The notes under the pieces were generated by a model. It saw only the letters and a list, made by a program, of their open reading frames with translations, was not told the DNA's origin and ran no database searches. Below are positions 36,178-45,568 of a stretch of 64,000 nt of DNA, in pieces (the first letter of the stretch is position 1; every line of letters begins with the position of its first letter). The position numbers were made by a program, and so were the translations under genes. The stretch comes from Gammaproteobacteria bacterium (GTDB taxonomy: Bacteria > Pseudomonadota > Gammaproteobacteria > Xanthomonadales > SZUA-36): NCBI GenBank assembly GCA_021772935.1, contig JAJFLA010000015.1:38100-102099 (forward strand), written 5' to 3'.

Positions 36178-36430
36178 CAAGGGGTCAGATTCAAATGCAA
36201 CAACCACAGGTGATAATGAGAAAGGTCATAAGCGCATTTGAGTCTGACCCCGGTTCTAAGAAGATGACCAGCAGCAAGGGGTCAGATTCAAATGCATCAA
36301 CCACAGGTGATAATGACAAAGGACATAAGCGCATTTGAGTCTGACCCCGGTTCTGCTAAGGATATAAGTGCATTTGAGTCTGACCCCGGTTCTGCTAAGG
36401 ATATAAGTGCATTTGAGTCTGACCCCGATT
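36178..36430. repeat. REP-like GGGGTCAGA inverted repeats with a 39-bp tandem array
   Basis: GGGGTCAGATTCAAATGCA appears at 36181-36199 and 36278-36296. Its inverse, GCATTTGAGTCTGACCCCGG, appears at 36234, 36331, 36370 and 36409 (last copy ending GA). The last three are spaced exactly 39 bases apart, a tandem array with unit sequence continuing TTCTGCTAAGGATATAAGT. The inverted pairs would fold into hairpins. This is typical REP/BIME structure between two genes that end toward each other, and may slow transcription or terminate it. Confidence 0.85.
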
Positions 36431-36462
36431 CTGAGAAAATAACCAGTGGGTTTTGCCTGGCC

Positions 36463-37281
36463 CTAGAAACAATCCCACACCGGAACGACATTATCTGGCA
36501 GTGCTGCAAATTGACCCAGTTCGGCCCACGACTTACCCGGCAGATGAAAATCAGAGCCGCAGGATGCCAGCAGATTTTTTTGTTCACATAACTGCGCCAT
36601 ATCCCTGGTCTGTTGTGGCAATTGCCGTCCAGAAACCACTTCCATACCCTGCCCGCCTGCTTCTATGAAGCCATCCAGCAATCTTTTCAGTTTTGTGCCT
36701 GTCAATTTATATTTCAATGGGTGGGCGAGCACGGCAATACCGTTTGCATCACGTATCCATTGAATGATTTGTGGCAGATCTGCCCAGTGTTTTTTGACAT
36801 CACCCGCCTTGCCTGCACCAAGATACTTTCTGAATGCGGCCCGCATAGAGTTTGCTTTACCAATGTTAATAATGTGTTGAGCAAAATGTGGGCGACCAAT
36901 GTAGCCACCGCTGGAAAGTTTCTGTGCCCCGGTAAACGCATCCTCAATACCATGTTTTTTGAGCTTCTCACCAATTTGGCAGGCACGCTCCAGACGGGCA
37001 CCGGTTTGAAACTGCGTGGCCGCTTTAATTGCATCACTGTCAAGATCAATATTCAAACCCAGCACATGGATACCTGTCGTTTGCCACTGTGTAGAAAGCT
37101 CAATACCCGGAACCAGTTTGATCTCGTCAGTATCCAGCGGCAGTTGCTTGTAGGCGTCGAGTGTGTCGTGGTCGGTTATTGCAAGAACATCCACACCTTT
37201 TTCTTTAGCACGGGAAATGAGCGCTGCTGGCACCAAGGCGCCGTCAGACAGTGTCGTGTGTGAATGCAAATCAAAAATCAT
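36463..37281 (-). CDS. rnm: PHP-domain nuclease, Rnm/YciV type
   Basis: A 272-residue metal-dependent phosphoesterase. The N-terminal HSHTTLSDG, LAITDHDTLDAY and the later IAVLAHPLKYK, ASCGSDFHLPG supply the metal-binding histidines and aspartates of the PHP family. The length and the insertion YIGRPHFAQHIINIG match E. coli YciV/Rnm, a 5'-3' exonuclease acting on 5S, 16S and 23S rRNA maturation and able to hydrolyse 3',5'-nucleoside bisphosphate. It is transcribed toward the REP repeats. ATG at 37281 opens MIFDLHSH as in the family. Confidence 0.9.
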   Translation of the reverse strand: MIFDLHSHTTLSDGALVPAALISRAKEKGVDVLAITDHDTLDAYKQLPLDTDEIKLVPGIELSTQWQTTGIHVLGLNIDLDSDAIKAATQFQTGARLERACQIGEKLKKHGIEDAFTGAQKLSSGGYIGRPHFAQHIINIGKANSMRAAFRKYLGAGKAGDVKKHWADLPQIIQWIRDANGIAVLAHPLKYKLTGTKLKRLLDGFIEAGGQGMEVVSGRQLPQQTRDMAQLCEQKNLLASCGSDFHLPGKSWAELGQFAALPDNVVPVWDCF

Positions 37282-37338
37282 TGAGTGTCCCTAGCTCTTA
37301 TCGTGTTACAACCAGTGTCACAAACATTCAGAGTCATA

Positions 37339-37917
37339 TCAATCCGGGTCGAGATCGGGACGAAATGGTTTCTTCAAATCGCAGCTTTCAATGAAAAACC
37401 TGAATATTTCCTGATCTGCCACCGGTAATGAAAAGGTGACCGTTTTACCATACTTTCTGGTAAAGGTAATTTGCGCACCTGCTTTCGCAGCGTCAAAGAT
37501 TTGCAAGATCGATGAAATCTTACGCGCCATATAAATCTGACCGTTAAACATCTGCACCCAGGTCTCACTTTTTTCAATGCCACCATTGATACTAAAACGG
37601 ACTTCCCGATCACGTGGGTTTCGTGTGCGTTGAAAAAGTTTTTCCCTGATATCTGTTGGCTTAACTGCCAAAAATGCGAACAGTTTTCCTGCATCACATC
37701 GAAACGCTGCACCCGTCTTGTCTGGATTATCCGTAAACAGCAGCAGCCCACGGCCATGCGTTTCCTTGTGCTTGATTTGCATGATTTTGGTGACCTGCCA
37801 TGCTGAGCTCTGTTCTGCCTGAACAATCAAGCTGCCACCTATGGTCAGATACAGCACACTTACAACAAAAATAACGGGAAACATTATGGCGTGTTTGTGA
37901 CGCAAATTATTTTTCAT
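37339..37917 (-). CDS. Hypothetical exported protein
   Basis: A 192-residue protein that I do not recognise. A hydrophobic segment (IMFPVIFVVSVLYLTIGGSLIVQA) after a basic start reads as a signal peptide or anchor. The mature part is beta-rich, with alternating hydrophobic residues (GRGLLLFTDNPD, VRFSINGG, ITFTRKYGKTVTFSLP) and two Cys (FRCDAG and ESCDLK) that could form a disulfide. AGGGG lies seven bases before ATG at 37917. The stop is 57 bases before the Rnm start, so they might be cotranscribed. Confidence 0.7.
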   Translation of the reverse strand: MKNNLRHKHAIMFPVIFVVSVLYLTIGGSLIVQAEQSSAWQVTKIMQIKHKETHGRGLLLFTDNPDKTGAAFRCDAGKLFAFLAVKPTDIREKLFQRTRNPRDREVRFSINGGIEKSETWVQMFNGQIYMARKISSILQIFDAAKAGAQITFTRKYGKTVTFSLPVADQEIFRFFIESCDLKKPFRPDLDPD

Positions 37918-38082
37918 TACCATTCCCCTGAACCGGCGAACCTGGCCGTTTGCTAAAAAAATAATCTATCAATAACAATTAGAGCACAGTTACTTTAAGT
38001 CCTGTAGGATAATCGAAAAATTCTGGGCAATTCGCCGAGAAATTGTACAGCTTATGCTTGTCTTAACTTCTTTGGAGAAAAG

Positions 38083-41000
38083 ATGTCAATCTTCAGCCGC
38101 TACACACTTTTATTAATCCTCCTGTCCACCACCTCTTTTGCCATAGCAATAGAAAAAGACAAAAAGCCTACACCCGGTCTTAACGAAACAACCCTGAAGG
38201 GGCTTGAATGGCGCAGCATCGGTCCGGCAATGACTGCCGGACGGATCGCAGATATCGCCGTCAACCAGCAAGACCGCAGCACCTGGTATGTCGGCGCAGG
38301 CAGTGGTGGGGTGTGGAAAACAAATAACCGTGGCACGACCTGGCAGCCCGTTTTTGATTCGGAGGGTTCCTACTCCATCGGCTGCATCACCATTGATCCC
38401 AATCATCCTGAAACGGTGTGGGTTGGTACCGGTGAAAACGTTGGCGGACGCCATGTTGCTTACGGCGATGGTGTTTATAAAAGCCTGGACGGTGGCAAAA
38501 CCTGGACTAATATGGGTTTGAAAGAGTCACAACATATCGGCATGATCAAGGTCGACCCACGTGATTCCAATATTGTTTACGTGGCGGCACAAGGGCCACT
38601 TTGGTCAGCTGGTGGCGAACGCGGCTTATACAAGACCACCGATGGTGGTATCACCTGGAAACTCATCCTGTCGGCTGGCGAATATACCGGCGCCAATGAA
38701 GTTCACCTCGACCCACGTGACCCGGACACCCTCTACGCGTCCACCCACCAGCGCTTCAGAAATGTCGCGGCCCTGATGGACGGTGGCCCCGAATCTGGTA
38801 TCCACAAATCCACCGATGGTGGCCAGACCTGGCGCGAACTGACCAATGGTATCCCGCCGGAAGACAAAGGCAAGATAGGCTTGAGCATCTCACCGGTGGA
38901 CCCCAATGTTGTTTACGCAACCATTGAGCTGGCACAACGGACGGGGGGACTTTGGCGTTCCACCGATGCCGGCGAGAGCTGGGACAAGCGTAGCGATGAA
39001 ATGTACAGTGGCACTGGGCCACATTATTACCAGGAAATTTTTGCCAGCCCACATGATGTAGACACGCTCTACCAGGTCGCACCGACGCTGTATAAAACAG
39101 TGGACGGTGGCAAAACCATGAAGCCGGTAGACAATGGTCCCGTACACGGCGATTACCACGCCATCGTATTCGACCCAAGCGACCCAAACTACCTGATGGC
39201 AGGCACCGATGGGGGTGTTTACGAGTCTTTCGATGATACCGAAAACTGGAAATTTTTCGCCAATATGCCGATTACCCAGTTCTACAAAGTAACAGTCGAC
39301 TATGACGAGCCCTTCTACAATATCTATGGCGGCACCCAGGACAACAATTCTCAGGGCGGTCCCTCGCGCACTGACAATATCCACGGCATTCGCAACAGCG
39401 ACTGGTTCGTAACCGTATTTGCCGATGGTCACCAGTCTGCAGCCGACCCCAGTAACCCGGACATCATCTATTCTGAATGGCAGCAAGGCAACCTGGTGCG
39501 TTATGACCGCAGTACCGGTGAAATCATCTATATTCAACCACAACCCGAGGCGGATGAAGAATCGGATCGCTTCAATTGGGATTCACCTATCGTCATCAGC
39601 CCACACGACCCGGCACGTCTGTATTTTGCCAGCCAAAGAGTATGGCGCAGCGATAACCGTGGCGACAGTTGGCGCGCACTTAGTGGCGACCTCAGCCATG
39701 GGCGTGATCGCATGACACTTCCGCTGATGGGGCGGGTCTGGAGTTATGATTCGGCCTGGGACCTGATGGCCATGTCCCAGTACGGCACCATTACCTCCTT
39801 GTCAGAATCACCGCTGGTGGAAGGCTTGCTCTACGCGGGAACCGATGACGGTCGTATTCAGGTCAGTGAAAACGGCGGCGAAAGCTGGCGTGCTGTTGAC
39901 CGTTTACCAGATGTACCTAAAGGTTTTTTTGTCAACGATATCAAGGCCGACCTGCATGATGCTGATACGGTTTACGTAGTGGTGGATGACCATAAATCCG
40001 GAGATTTTTCACCATATATTCTCAAAAGCAACAACCGTGGTCGCAGCTGGCGCAGTATCAGCAAAGGTCTGCCCGAACGCCATGTAACATGGCGCCTGGT
40101 GCAGGATCACGTCAATCCTGATCTGTTGTTCGCGGCGACTGAATTCGGTGTCTTTTTCACTATCGATAGTGAGGTCTGGACCAAATTATCCGGTGGAACA
40201 CCGAATATGTCGTTCCGTGATCTTGCCATCCAGAAACGTGAGAACGACCTGGTGGGTGCCACTTTTGGCCGCAGTTTCTATGTTCTGGATAACTACACAC
40301 CATTGCGTAATCTGACAGCCGAAAACCTTAAATCCGATATCATGTTGTTTCCGATACGTGATGCCCTGTGGTACTTGCAACGCATGCCATTGGGTGACTT
40401 CGAAGCCGGTGGCAAATCCTCACAAGGTGACGCTTATTATGTGGCTGATAATCCCCCGTTTGGTGCGGTGATCACTTACTACCTACCCGAATCAATCCTG
40501 ACCGCCAAGGAACAGCGGCGGGAAGCTGAAAAAAAGATCGAAAAACAAGCTGGCGACACACCCTACCCTGGCTGGAATGCTTTGCATTTGGAAAAGACCG
40601 AAGAAGACCCCGCAGTTGTGCTGAGCGTGCGTGACAGCAATGGTCAACTGGTACGAAAAATAGAAGGCCCCGCCCAGGCGGGTTTCCATCGAGTGGCCTG
40701 GGACCTGCGTTATCCGGAATCCAGTCCATGGACGGAAAAGCCACGGAAGAACTACATCGTATTCCCCGGTCCGCTTGCCGCACCGGGTGACTACACCGTC
40801 AGTATGGCGACCCGGACCAATGGTGTACTCAAAGACACCGGTCAGCAATCTGCAATACACGTCAAGTTAATGCGTCAGAACGCTTTGGCAACCGCGACTG
40901 CCGAAGAAGTTGTCGCCTTCAGTCAACGTCTGGATAAGCTCATGCGTCAGGGCAATGGCGCTGAATCTGCCATGAAAGGTCTACTGATCGAACTGGGTGC

Positions 41001-41367
41001 CATCAAACAGACCCTGATGCGTTCCACTACCGATGGTGAACTGCGTGACAAGGCCAGAGCACTTGAACTTGAAGTAAGGCAACTGCAATTACAGTTATCC
41101 GGCGATGAAGCCCGAGGAATGGCGGGTGCTCCAGGCCCGGTATCTGTACAGCAGCGGGTTAGCGTTGCGCAGCTCGGTACCGCCTTCTCGACCTATGGTG
41201 CGACCCCTATGCATCAACGCAGCCTGGAAATTGGAGAGCAGGGGTTTGTCGGTATCAAAACCGCGCTGGAGCGCATTTTCAATACCGATATGCCTGCACT
41301 TAGAATAGCACTGGATGATGCTGGCGTGCCGTGGACACCGGGACGCGGTGTGCCTGCGGGGAACTGA
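38083..41367 (+). CDS. Secreted VPS10/sortilin-like Asp-box beta-propeller protein
   Basis: A 1094-residue exported protein with signal peptide MSIFSRYTLLLILLSTTSFAIA. It contains many Asp-box (BNR) motifs: SLDGGKTW, TTDGGITW, STDGGQTW, STDAGESW, SDNRGDSW, SENGGESW and SNNRGRSW. It opens with WRSIGPAMTAGRIADIAV, typical of the large bacterial VPS10-domain/glycosyl-hydrolase family. The C-terminal third changes to a FlgD/Ig-like segment (VVLSVRDSNGQLVRKIEGPAQAGFHRVAWDLRY) and ends in a helical region. Family members are usually cell-surface or periplasmic and of unknown enzymatic role; no sialidase catalytic set is evident. It stands alone. Confidence 0.88.
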   Translation: MSIFSRYTLLLILLSTTSFAIAIEKDKKPTPGLNETTLKGLEWRSIGPAMTAGRIADIAVNQQDRSTWYVGAGSGGVWKTNNRGTTWQPVFDSEGSYSIGCITIDPNHPETVWVGTGENVGGRHVAYGDGVYKSLDGGKTWTNMGLKESQHIGMIKVDPRDSNIVYVAAQGPLWSAGGERGLYKTTDGGITWKLILSAGEYTGANEVHLDPRDPDTLYASTHQRFRNVAALMDGGPESGIHKSTDGGQTWRELTNGIPPEDKGKIGLSISPVDPNVVYATIELAQRTGGLWRSTDAGESWDKRSDEMYSGTGPHYYQEIFASPHDVDTLYQVAPTLYKTVDGGKTMKPVDNGPVHGDYHAIVFDPSDPNYLMAGTDGGVYESFDDTENWKFFANMPITQFYKVTVDYDEPFYNIYGGTQDNNSQGGPSRTDNIHGIRNSDWFVTVFADGHQSAADPSNPDIIYSEWQQGNLVRYDRSTGEIIYIQPQPEADEESDRFNWDSPIVISPHDPARLYFASQRVWRSDNRGDSWRALSGDLSHGRDRMTLPLMGRVWSYDSAWDLMAMSQYGTITSLSESPLVEGLLYAGTDDGRIQVSENGGESWRAVDRLPDVPKGFFVNDIKADLHDADTVYVVVDDHKSGDFSPYILKSNNRGRSWRSISKGLPERHVTWRLVQDHVNPDLLFAATEFGVFFTIDSEVWTKLSGGTPNMSFRDLAIQKRENDLVGATFGRSFYVLDNYTPLRNLTAENLKSDIMLFPIRDALWYLQRMPLGDFEAGGKSSQGDAYYVADNPPFGAVITYYLPESILTAKEQRREAEKKIEKQAGDTPYPGWNALHLEKTEEDPAVVLSVRDSNGQLVRKIEGPAQAGFHRVAWDLRYPESSPWTEKPRKNYIVFPGPLAAPGDYTVSMATRTNGVLKDTGQQSAIHVKLMRQNALATATAEEVVAFSQRLDKLMRQGNGAESAMKGLLIELGAIKQTLMRSTTDGELRDKARALELEVRQLQLQLSGDEARGMAGAPGPVSVQQRVSVAQLGTAFSTYGATPMHQRSLEIGEQGFVGIKTALERIFNTDMPALRIALDDAGVPWTPGRGVPAGN

Positions 41368-41439
41368 CGGGGAACAAGAAAGTCAGCCCTGTCAGCTTCT
41401 GTCTTAGATATAGAATCAATCGGGCCAAGACTTAGGAAA

Positions 41440-41612
41440 CCTCTGATTTATTCTGAACGAATTAGATTGTGATTCAAAATGTTCAGGTTCAAGGCGCGAA
41501 TCGCACGTAATAGCTAGCTATTGCGAAGATTTGCACCAAGAGTAGGCGCTTGAAGCGACGCAGAAACTGGGCATTTTGGACGCAAGATACGATTTCATGA
41601 ATAGATCAGAGG
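41440..41612. repeat. Non-coding element carrying the shared 17-base core, copy 3
   Basis: GCACCAAGAGTAGGCGC at 41533-41549 is identical to the cores in the elements at 8032-8315 and 18846-19130, and continues TTGAAGCGACG. The segment is bounded by an imperfect inverted pair, CCTCTGATTTATTC at 41440 and the complement of CCTCTGATCTATTC ending at 41612, with an AAAATG/CATTTT pair inside. It also contains the self-complementary TAGCTAGCTA. It is shorter (173 bases) and has different ends from copies 1 and 2. It fills the gap between two convergent genes. Confidence 0.6.
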
Positions 41613-41616
41613 GCCC

Positions 41617-43035
41617 TCAGTGTAATGTGACCGTAATGTTTTGACCCTCGACTTGTGCCGTCGCATCGGAAAAGTGGAGCTTCAGCCCCTGCGCTGAAAG
41701 TTTGACACCACCGCCTTCAGTATTCAGGTCGGGTGTTGACAGTCCGACCACCATGACCCAGCGAACACCATTGAATAAAGCGTGCTCACCAGCACGGCGT
41801 GTGAGTACCGAAATATCGGTTTCTCCTACATCAATGGCAACCAGTTGGCCACTTTCATTCCCAAGTCGCAGCCAACGTTTGTGCAGCAGGCCATCCTCTA
41901 ATATGTCTATGTTCAACGGGTCAAAGCCCTGTGGCCAGAGCGGCTTTGCCACATTAACCAGAATGACAACACGCCAGCCCTTCATTTTGTCCAAAGCGTC
42001 GCGCTGTCGTTTTCGATTTGAAGCAATTTGCTCTGTATCAACCTGGGCTAACCGTTTCGTTTCAGCCATCTCAGCGGGAGAAAACCCACAAGACCCGGTC
42101 GTAGGCTCATACTTTTTTGCCAACGCTGCGCCCAACAATTCGTCCAGTATGCCATCGTCCTGTTGCTCAAGCGTGCGAGCCCATCCGGGACTGAATTGAT
42201 CAAGCAACAACGCCAAAGCTGTCCCAACAACATATAACCGTTGCCTTACTTCTGTCGCCTTGAAAACTTTGTCGGGAAAATCAATACTGGGCTGTCCGTT
42301 GGCCTTGTGCTGAATGTAGGCAGCGAGCCCTTCATTCAATTCTGTACCACGCTCATAGGCACTGAAACTGATGTCCATCTCTTCAAAGCGTTGTCGACGA
42401 TACTGCAAAGCCCGCTCAGCCCAGCAACCGGATTGCCCTGGCTGCGTCAAAGCCCGCCGTAACGCCTCTGTTTCCAGCCTGCGCAATACCAACAGGGCCG
42501 AGTCATCAACAGGATAAGAAAACAGTACTCCTTCATCACCAGTCCAGCCGGGGTGATGATCTCTCTGATAAACGTGAAAGGCCTCGTGCAGCGAGATAGC
42601 AGCCAACCGCTGGGCAGGCAAATCAGCATTCTGACCGTCAGCAAGCAATGTAGCGCTTACCTGTCCAGCGATATCTGCACTGGAGTTGGCGATTACAGAT
42701 GAGTGACGTCCAGGATAAATATAAATTTCATGTCCGGCCTTATTGAAGGGGGTGAATCCATCAGGAGGTGTCGGGTGGCGTAATAGATAAGTGTTTTCGC
42801 CGCCAAAAATGGCCAGCGGGATGGACAGGGGATCAAAACCGGGCCAGAACTCCTGCGAAGCCGCCAGCACCTCAACAGCTTGCGCGATTTCGAGCACTCT
42901 CTCTTCCTCAGTCATCACGCCATCAGATCGCTGACTAAACAAAAGCAAAGCCACGACTATTAATAAGCCACTCAAAACTGAGCTCCACTTCCAGCGCCGT
43001 TTTTGTGTGCACAATGGGTCATGCTTGAGTTGCAT
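41617..43035 (-). CDS. Membrane-anchored putative zinc metallopeptidase
   Basis: A 472-residue protein with an N-terminal anchor (SSVLSGLLIVVALLLFSQ) after a basic start. Its periplasmic domain contains LHEAFHVYQRDHHPGW, a HExxH zinc motif, with Glu residues downstream (RLETEALRRAL) that could supply the third ligand. Other conserved-looking parts are the region ERGTELNEGLAAYIQHKA, with a second Glu-rich helix, and a C-terminal beta domain. The arrangement resembles gluzincin-type peptidases, but I cannot name a family. There is no obvious partner gene; the MacA-like gene diverges from it. Confidence 0.68.
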   Translation of the reverse strand: MQLKHDPLCTQKRRWKWSSVLSGLLIVVALLLFSQRSDGVMTEEERVLEIAQAVEVLAASQEFWPGFDPLSIPLAIFGGENTYLLRHPTPPDGFTPFNKAGHEIYIYPGRHSSVIANSSADIAGQVSATLLADGQNADLPAQRLAAISLHEAFHVYQRDHHPGWTGDEGVLFSYPVDDSALLVLRRLETEALRRALTQPGQSGCWAERALQYRRQRFEEMDISFSAYERGTELNEGLAAYIQHKANGQPSIDFPDKVFKATEVRQRLYVVGTALALLLDQFSPGWARTLEQQDDGILDELLGAALAKKYEPTTGSCGFSPAEMAETKRLAQVDTEQIASNRKRQRDALDKMKGWRVVILVNVAKPLWPQGFDPLNIDILEDGLLHKRWLRLGNESGQLVAIDVGETDISVLTRRAGEHALFNGVRWVMVVGLSTPDLNTEGGGVKLSAQGLKLHFSDATAQVEGQNITVTLH

Positions 43036-43321
43036 TATGTATACATTCGTTGCAAATTTTATTCAGTCCCAACAACAACGGACGCAGCCGGTTACCAAAA
43101 CGTCGCACCGCAAAGCAATTTGATTCCGACAGCGAGCTAGCAACGGATCAATTGCTATGCCCAAAACCTGCCTCATGACACACTTTTACGGTAGAAGGGG
43201 TGATCATTGCATGCGACTTTCACACGATCGCTTTACGATACAACTATAGTAATAAACTTGTTGTACTTGTATGCTCAGCACGCCGATTTATTACCCATCC
43301 AACTACTTAATCAATGAAAAT

Positions 43322-44833
43322 ATGATCTCTGCAAAACTCAAAATCGCACTCTTGCCAATTGCCGTCATCATCGCAGGCATATTTTGGTTGGGAGCTAATA
43401 AAGAACCCGCCACTTCCACCCGTCAAATTGAAACTACGACCATAGATTCTGGCGACATCAAACGAACAGTTGCGACATCTGGTTCGGTTCGACCGTTGAT
43501 TACCGTTGAAGTCGGCTCCCAGGTGTCCGGACAAATTGAGGAAATTTACGTTGATTTCAATTCTCCGGTCCGTAAAGATCAACTACTTGCATTGATCGAT
43601 GCACAGTCATTTGAATCACGGCTATTGCAAAACCGGGCGGACCTCAGAGTCGCAAGCTCAAACGTCGTCGTCCAGCAAGCCGGCATTGACCGCGCCAGGG
43701 CCAATCTGCGTCAGGCACGGCTGGATTATGAACGCGCAGAACCGTTAAGCAAAAAGGGTACGCTGTCCGTTTCTGAACTGGATATTGCACTCGCCAAGTT
43801 TGAATCTGCCAAAGCGGATTTAACCATGGCTGAGGCACAGTTGGAGAATGCACTCGCAAGCAAAGATCAACGCCAGGCCTTACTCGAATCGGCCGAAATT
43901 GATCTTGAACGGACCAAAATACGCTCACCGATTAATGGTGTTGTGATTGAGAGGGCCGTTGATCAGGGCCAGACAGTGGCTGCCAGCCTGTCCTCACCGG
44001 TACTGTTCAATATTGCACAGGACCTGACCAGGATCCAGATAGAAGCCAATGTCGACGAAGCCGATATTGGCAATGTGAACGAAGCTAATGACGTTACGTT
44101 TTCGGTCGACGCCTATCCTGAAACAGAATTCTCCGGACAGGTGAAACAGGTCCGACTGGCGCCTAATGAAGCAAATAATGTGGTGACCTACACCGTGATT
44201 ATTACGGCCAAAAACCCAGATAGGAAATTATTGCCCGGAATGACCGCAATTGTAGAAATCGTGACAGGCAAGAGTGAAAATGTCCTTAGAGTTTCAAACG
44301 AAGCGGTTCGATTCAAACCCGCAACAGGTACTGAGTTAGCTAAAAAGGTGACTGCAGCTCAGAACGGCAGTAAGGCGATGCATGGCGGCAGATCAGGACG
44401 GGGCCCAGGAGCGGGGCTCAGAGACATCGCACGATTAAAGACCTCGTTGGGTCTTGATGAAACCCAGACCCGGCTTATTGAGACTGAAATCCAGGCTGTG
44501 TTTTCTGCGATGCAAGGGCAGTTTCAAACCAGACGACCTGATGAGGAAAACCCAGGTGGGGACATGAGCGCCATACGTGAGCGGACGACCCAGGCTGTTG
44601 CTTCGATATTCAACAAACACCTGACACCCGAGCAATACAGGCAGTACCAGCAAATTCGTCGCCAGACAACTGAAACCCGGGCGGGACATATCTGGATACA
44701 AACAGCAGATGGTGAAATTAAGCCAGTCGCCGTCAGGTTCGGAATCAGTGATGATAACTATACCCAGTTATTTAGCCGTGACGTAAAACGGGGCGCCATA
44801 GCAGTAACCCGTATCCGTAATCGCAAAAAATAA
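43322..44833 (+). CDS. MacA-like periplasmic adaptor with an extra helical insert
   Basis: A 503-residue membrane-fusion protein linking the MacB-like transporter to an outer-membrane channel. After an N-terminal anchor (IALLPIAVIIAGIFWLG) come the biotinyl-lipoyl half-motif VATSGSVRPLITVEVGSQVSGQIEEIYVDFNSPV, a coiled-coil hairpin rich in Ala, Arg and Leu (residues about 100-190), the second lipoyl half (RTKIRSPINGVVIERAVDQGQTV) and a beta-barrel. Near residues 345-445 it holds an insert with LKTSLGLDETQTRLIETEI and NKHLTPEQYRQYQQI, reminiscent of Spy/CpxP helices. The frame is open to 43271; ATG at 43322 puts the anchor at the N-terminus. Confidence 0.85.
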   Translation: MISAKLKIALLPIAVIIAGIFWLGANKEPATSTRQIETTTIDSGDIKRTVATSGSVRPLITVEVGSQVSGQIEEIYVDFNSPVRKDQLLALIDAQSFESRLLQNRADLRVASSNVVVQQAGIDRARANLRQARLDYERAEPLSKKGTLSVSELDIALAKFESAKADLTMAEAQLENALASKDQRQALLESAEIDLERTKIRSPINGVVIERAVDQGQTVAASLSSPVLFNIAQDLTRIQIEANVDEADIGNVNEANDVTFSVDAYPETEFSGQVKQVRLAPNEANNVVTYTVIITAKNPDRKLLPGMTAIVEIVTGKSENVLRVSNEAVRFKPATGTELAKKVTAAQNGSKAMHGGRSGRGPGAGLRDIARLKTSLGLDETQTRLIETEIQAVFSAMQGQFQTRRPDEENPGGDMSAIRERTTQAVASIFNKHLTPEQYRQYQQIRRQTTETRAGHIWIQTADGEIKPVAVRFGISDDNYTQLFSRDVKRGAIAVTRIRNRKK

Positions 44834-44836
44834 GCA

Positions 44837-45568
44837 ATGCTTCACGCAACAAGTTCAGAACCGATGAAAAATGTACTGATCGAATGCCAGTCGGTTTGCA
44901 AAGATTATGCTATGGGCGGAGAAGTCATTCACGCCTTGAGTAATGTCAGCCTGACGATTTGCAAAGGTGAATACGTCGCCATCATGGGGCCTTCCGGGTC
45001 TGGTAAATCCACCTTGATGAATCTGATCGGTGCGCTGGATGTACCCACCCGGGGCGACCTGGTGGTCGATGGTTTGAATCTCTCCATTCAAGCACCTGAT
45101 ACCCTGGCGGAGTTTAGAAACCATATGGTGGGTTTTGTCTTCCAGCAATTTAATCTGTTGCCCAGAACCAGTGCATTGGAAAATGTGAAATTACCTTTGT
45201 TTTATTCACGTAAACCCGGTGGTGATGCCGATGATCAGGCTAAAGCGTGTTTGCAACGGGTGGGTCTTGCTGACCGTATGCATCACGACCCGACCCAGTT
45301 ATCAGGTGGGCAACAACAACGAGTTGCGATTGCACGGGCGTTGGTCAATCAACCATCGGTGATACTGGCGGATGAACCCACCGGTGCACTGGATAGCAAA
45401 ACATCGCTCGAGCTACTCGATCTGTTTCAGGAGTTAAACCAATCGGGAATTACAATTATCGTCGTCACACATGATCAGGAGGTTGCTGACAAATCCAGAC
45501 GCAACCTGGTCTTCAGAGACGGACGTATCGTCACCGATACCGTGATCAACGCCGACAGGGCGGTTTGA
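44837..45568 (+). CDS. MacB/LolD-type ABC ATPase
   Basis: A 243-residue ATPase. Walker A is GPSGSGKST, the Q-loop is GFVFQQFNLLPRTSALENV, the signature is LSGGQQQRVAIARALVNQP, Walker B is VILADEPTGALDSKT, and the switch His is VVTHDQE. These are hallmarks of the MacB/LolD/FtsE branch. In E. coli MacB the ATPase is fused to the permease; here it is a separate gene whose stop directly precedes the permease start. It follows the adaptor gene by three bases, completing a three-gene operon. ATG at 44864 (MKNVLIECQ) is an alternative start. Confidence 0.93.
   Translation: MLHATSSEPMKNVLIECQSVCKDYAMGGEVIHALSNVSLTICKGEYVAIMGPSGSGKSTLMNLIGALDVPTRGDLVVDGLNLSIQAPDTLAEFRNHMVGFVFQQFNLLPRTSALENVKLPLFYSRKPGGDADDQAKACLQRVGLADRMHHDPTQLSGGQQQRVAIARALVNQPSVILADEPTGALDSKTSLELLDLFQELNQSGITIIVVTHDQEVADKSRRNLVFRDGRIVTDTVINADRAV

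Noticed and set aside
36278..36430. Regular repeats suggestive of a small CRISPR array
   Set aside because: The repeat unit is contiguous with no variable spacers, and no cas genes are present.
36292..36591. Protein with a 13-residue repeat (DISAFESDPGSAK)
   Set aside because: It is simply the 39-base REP tandem read in frame and extends into the 3' end of the opposite-strand nuclease gene.
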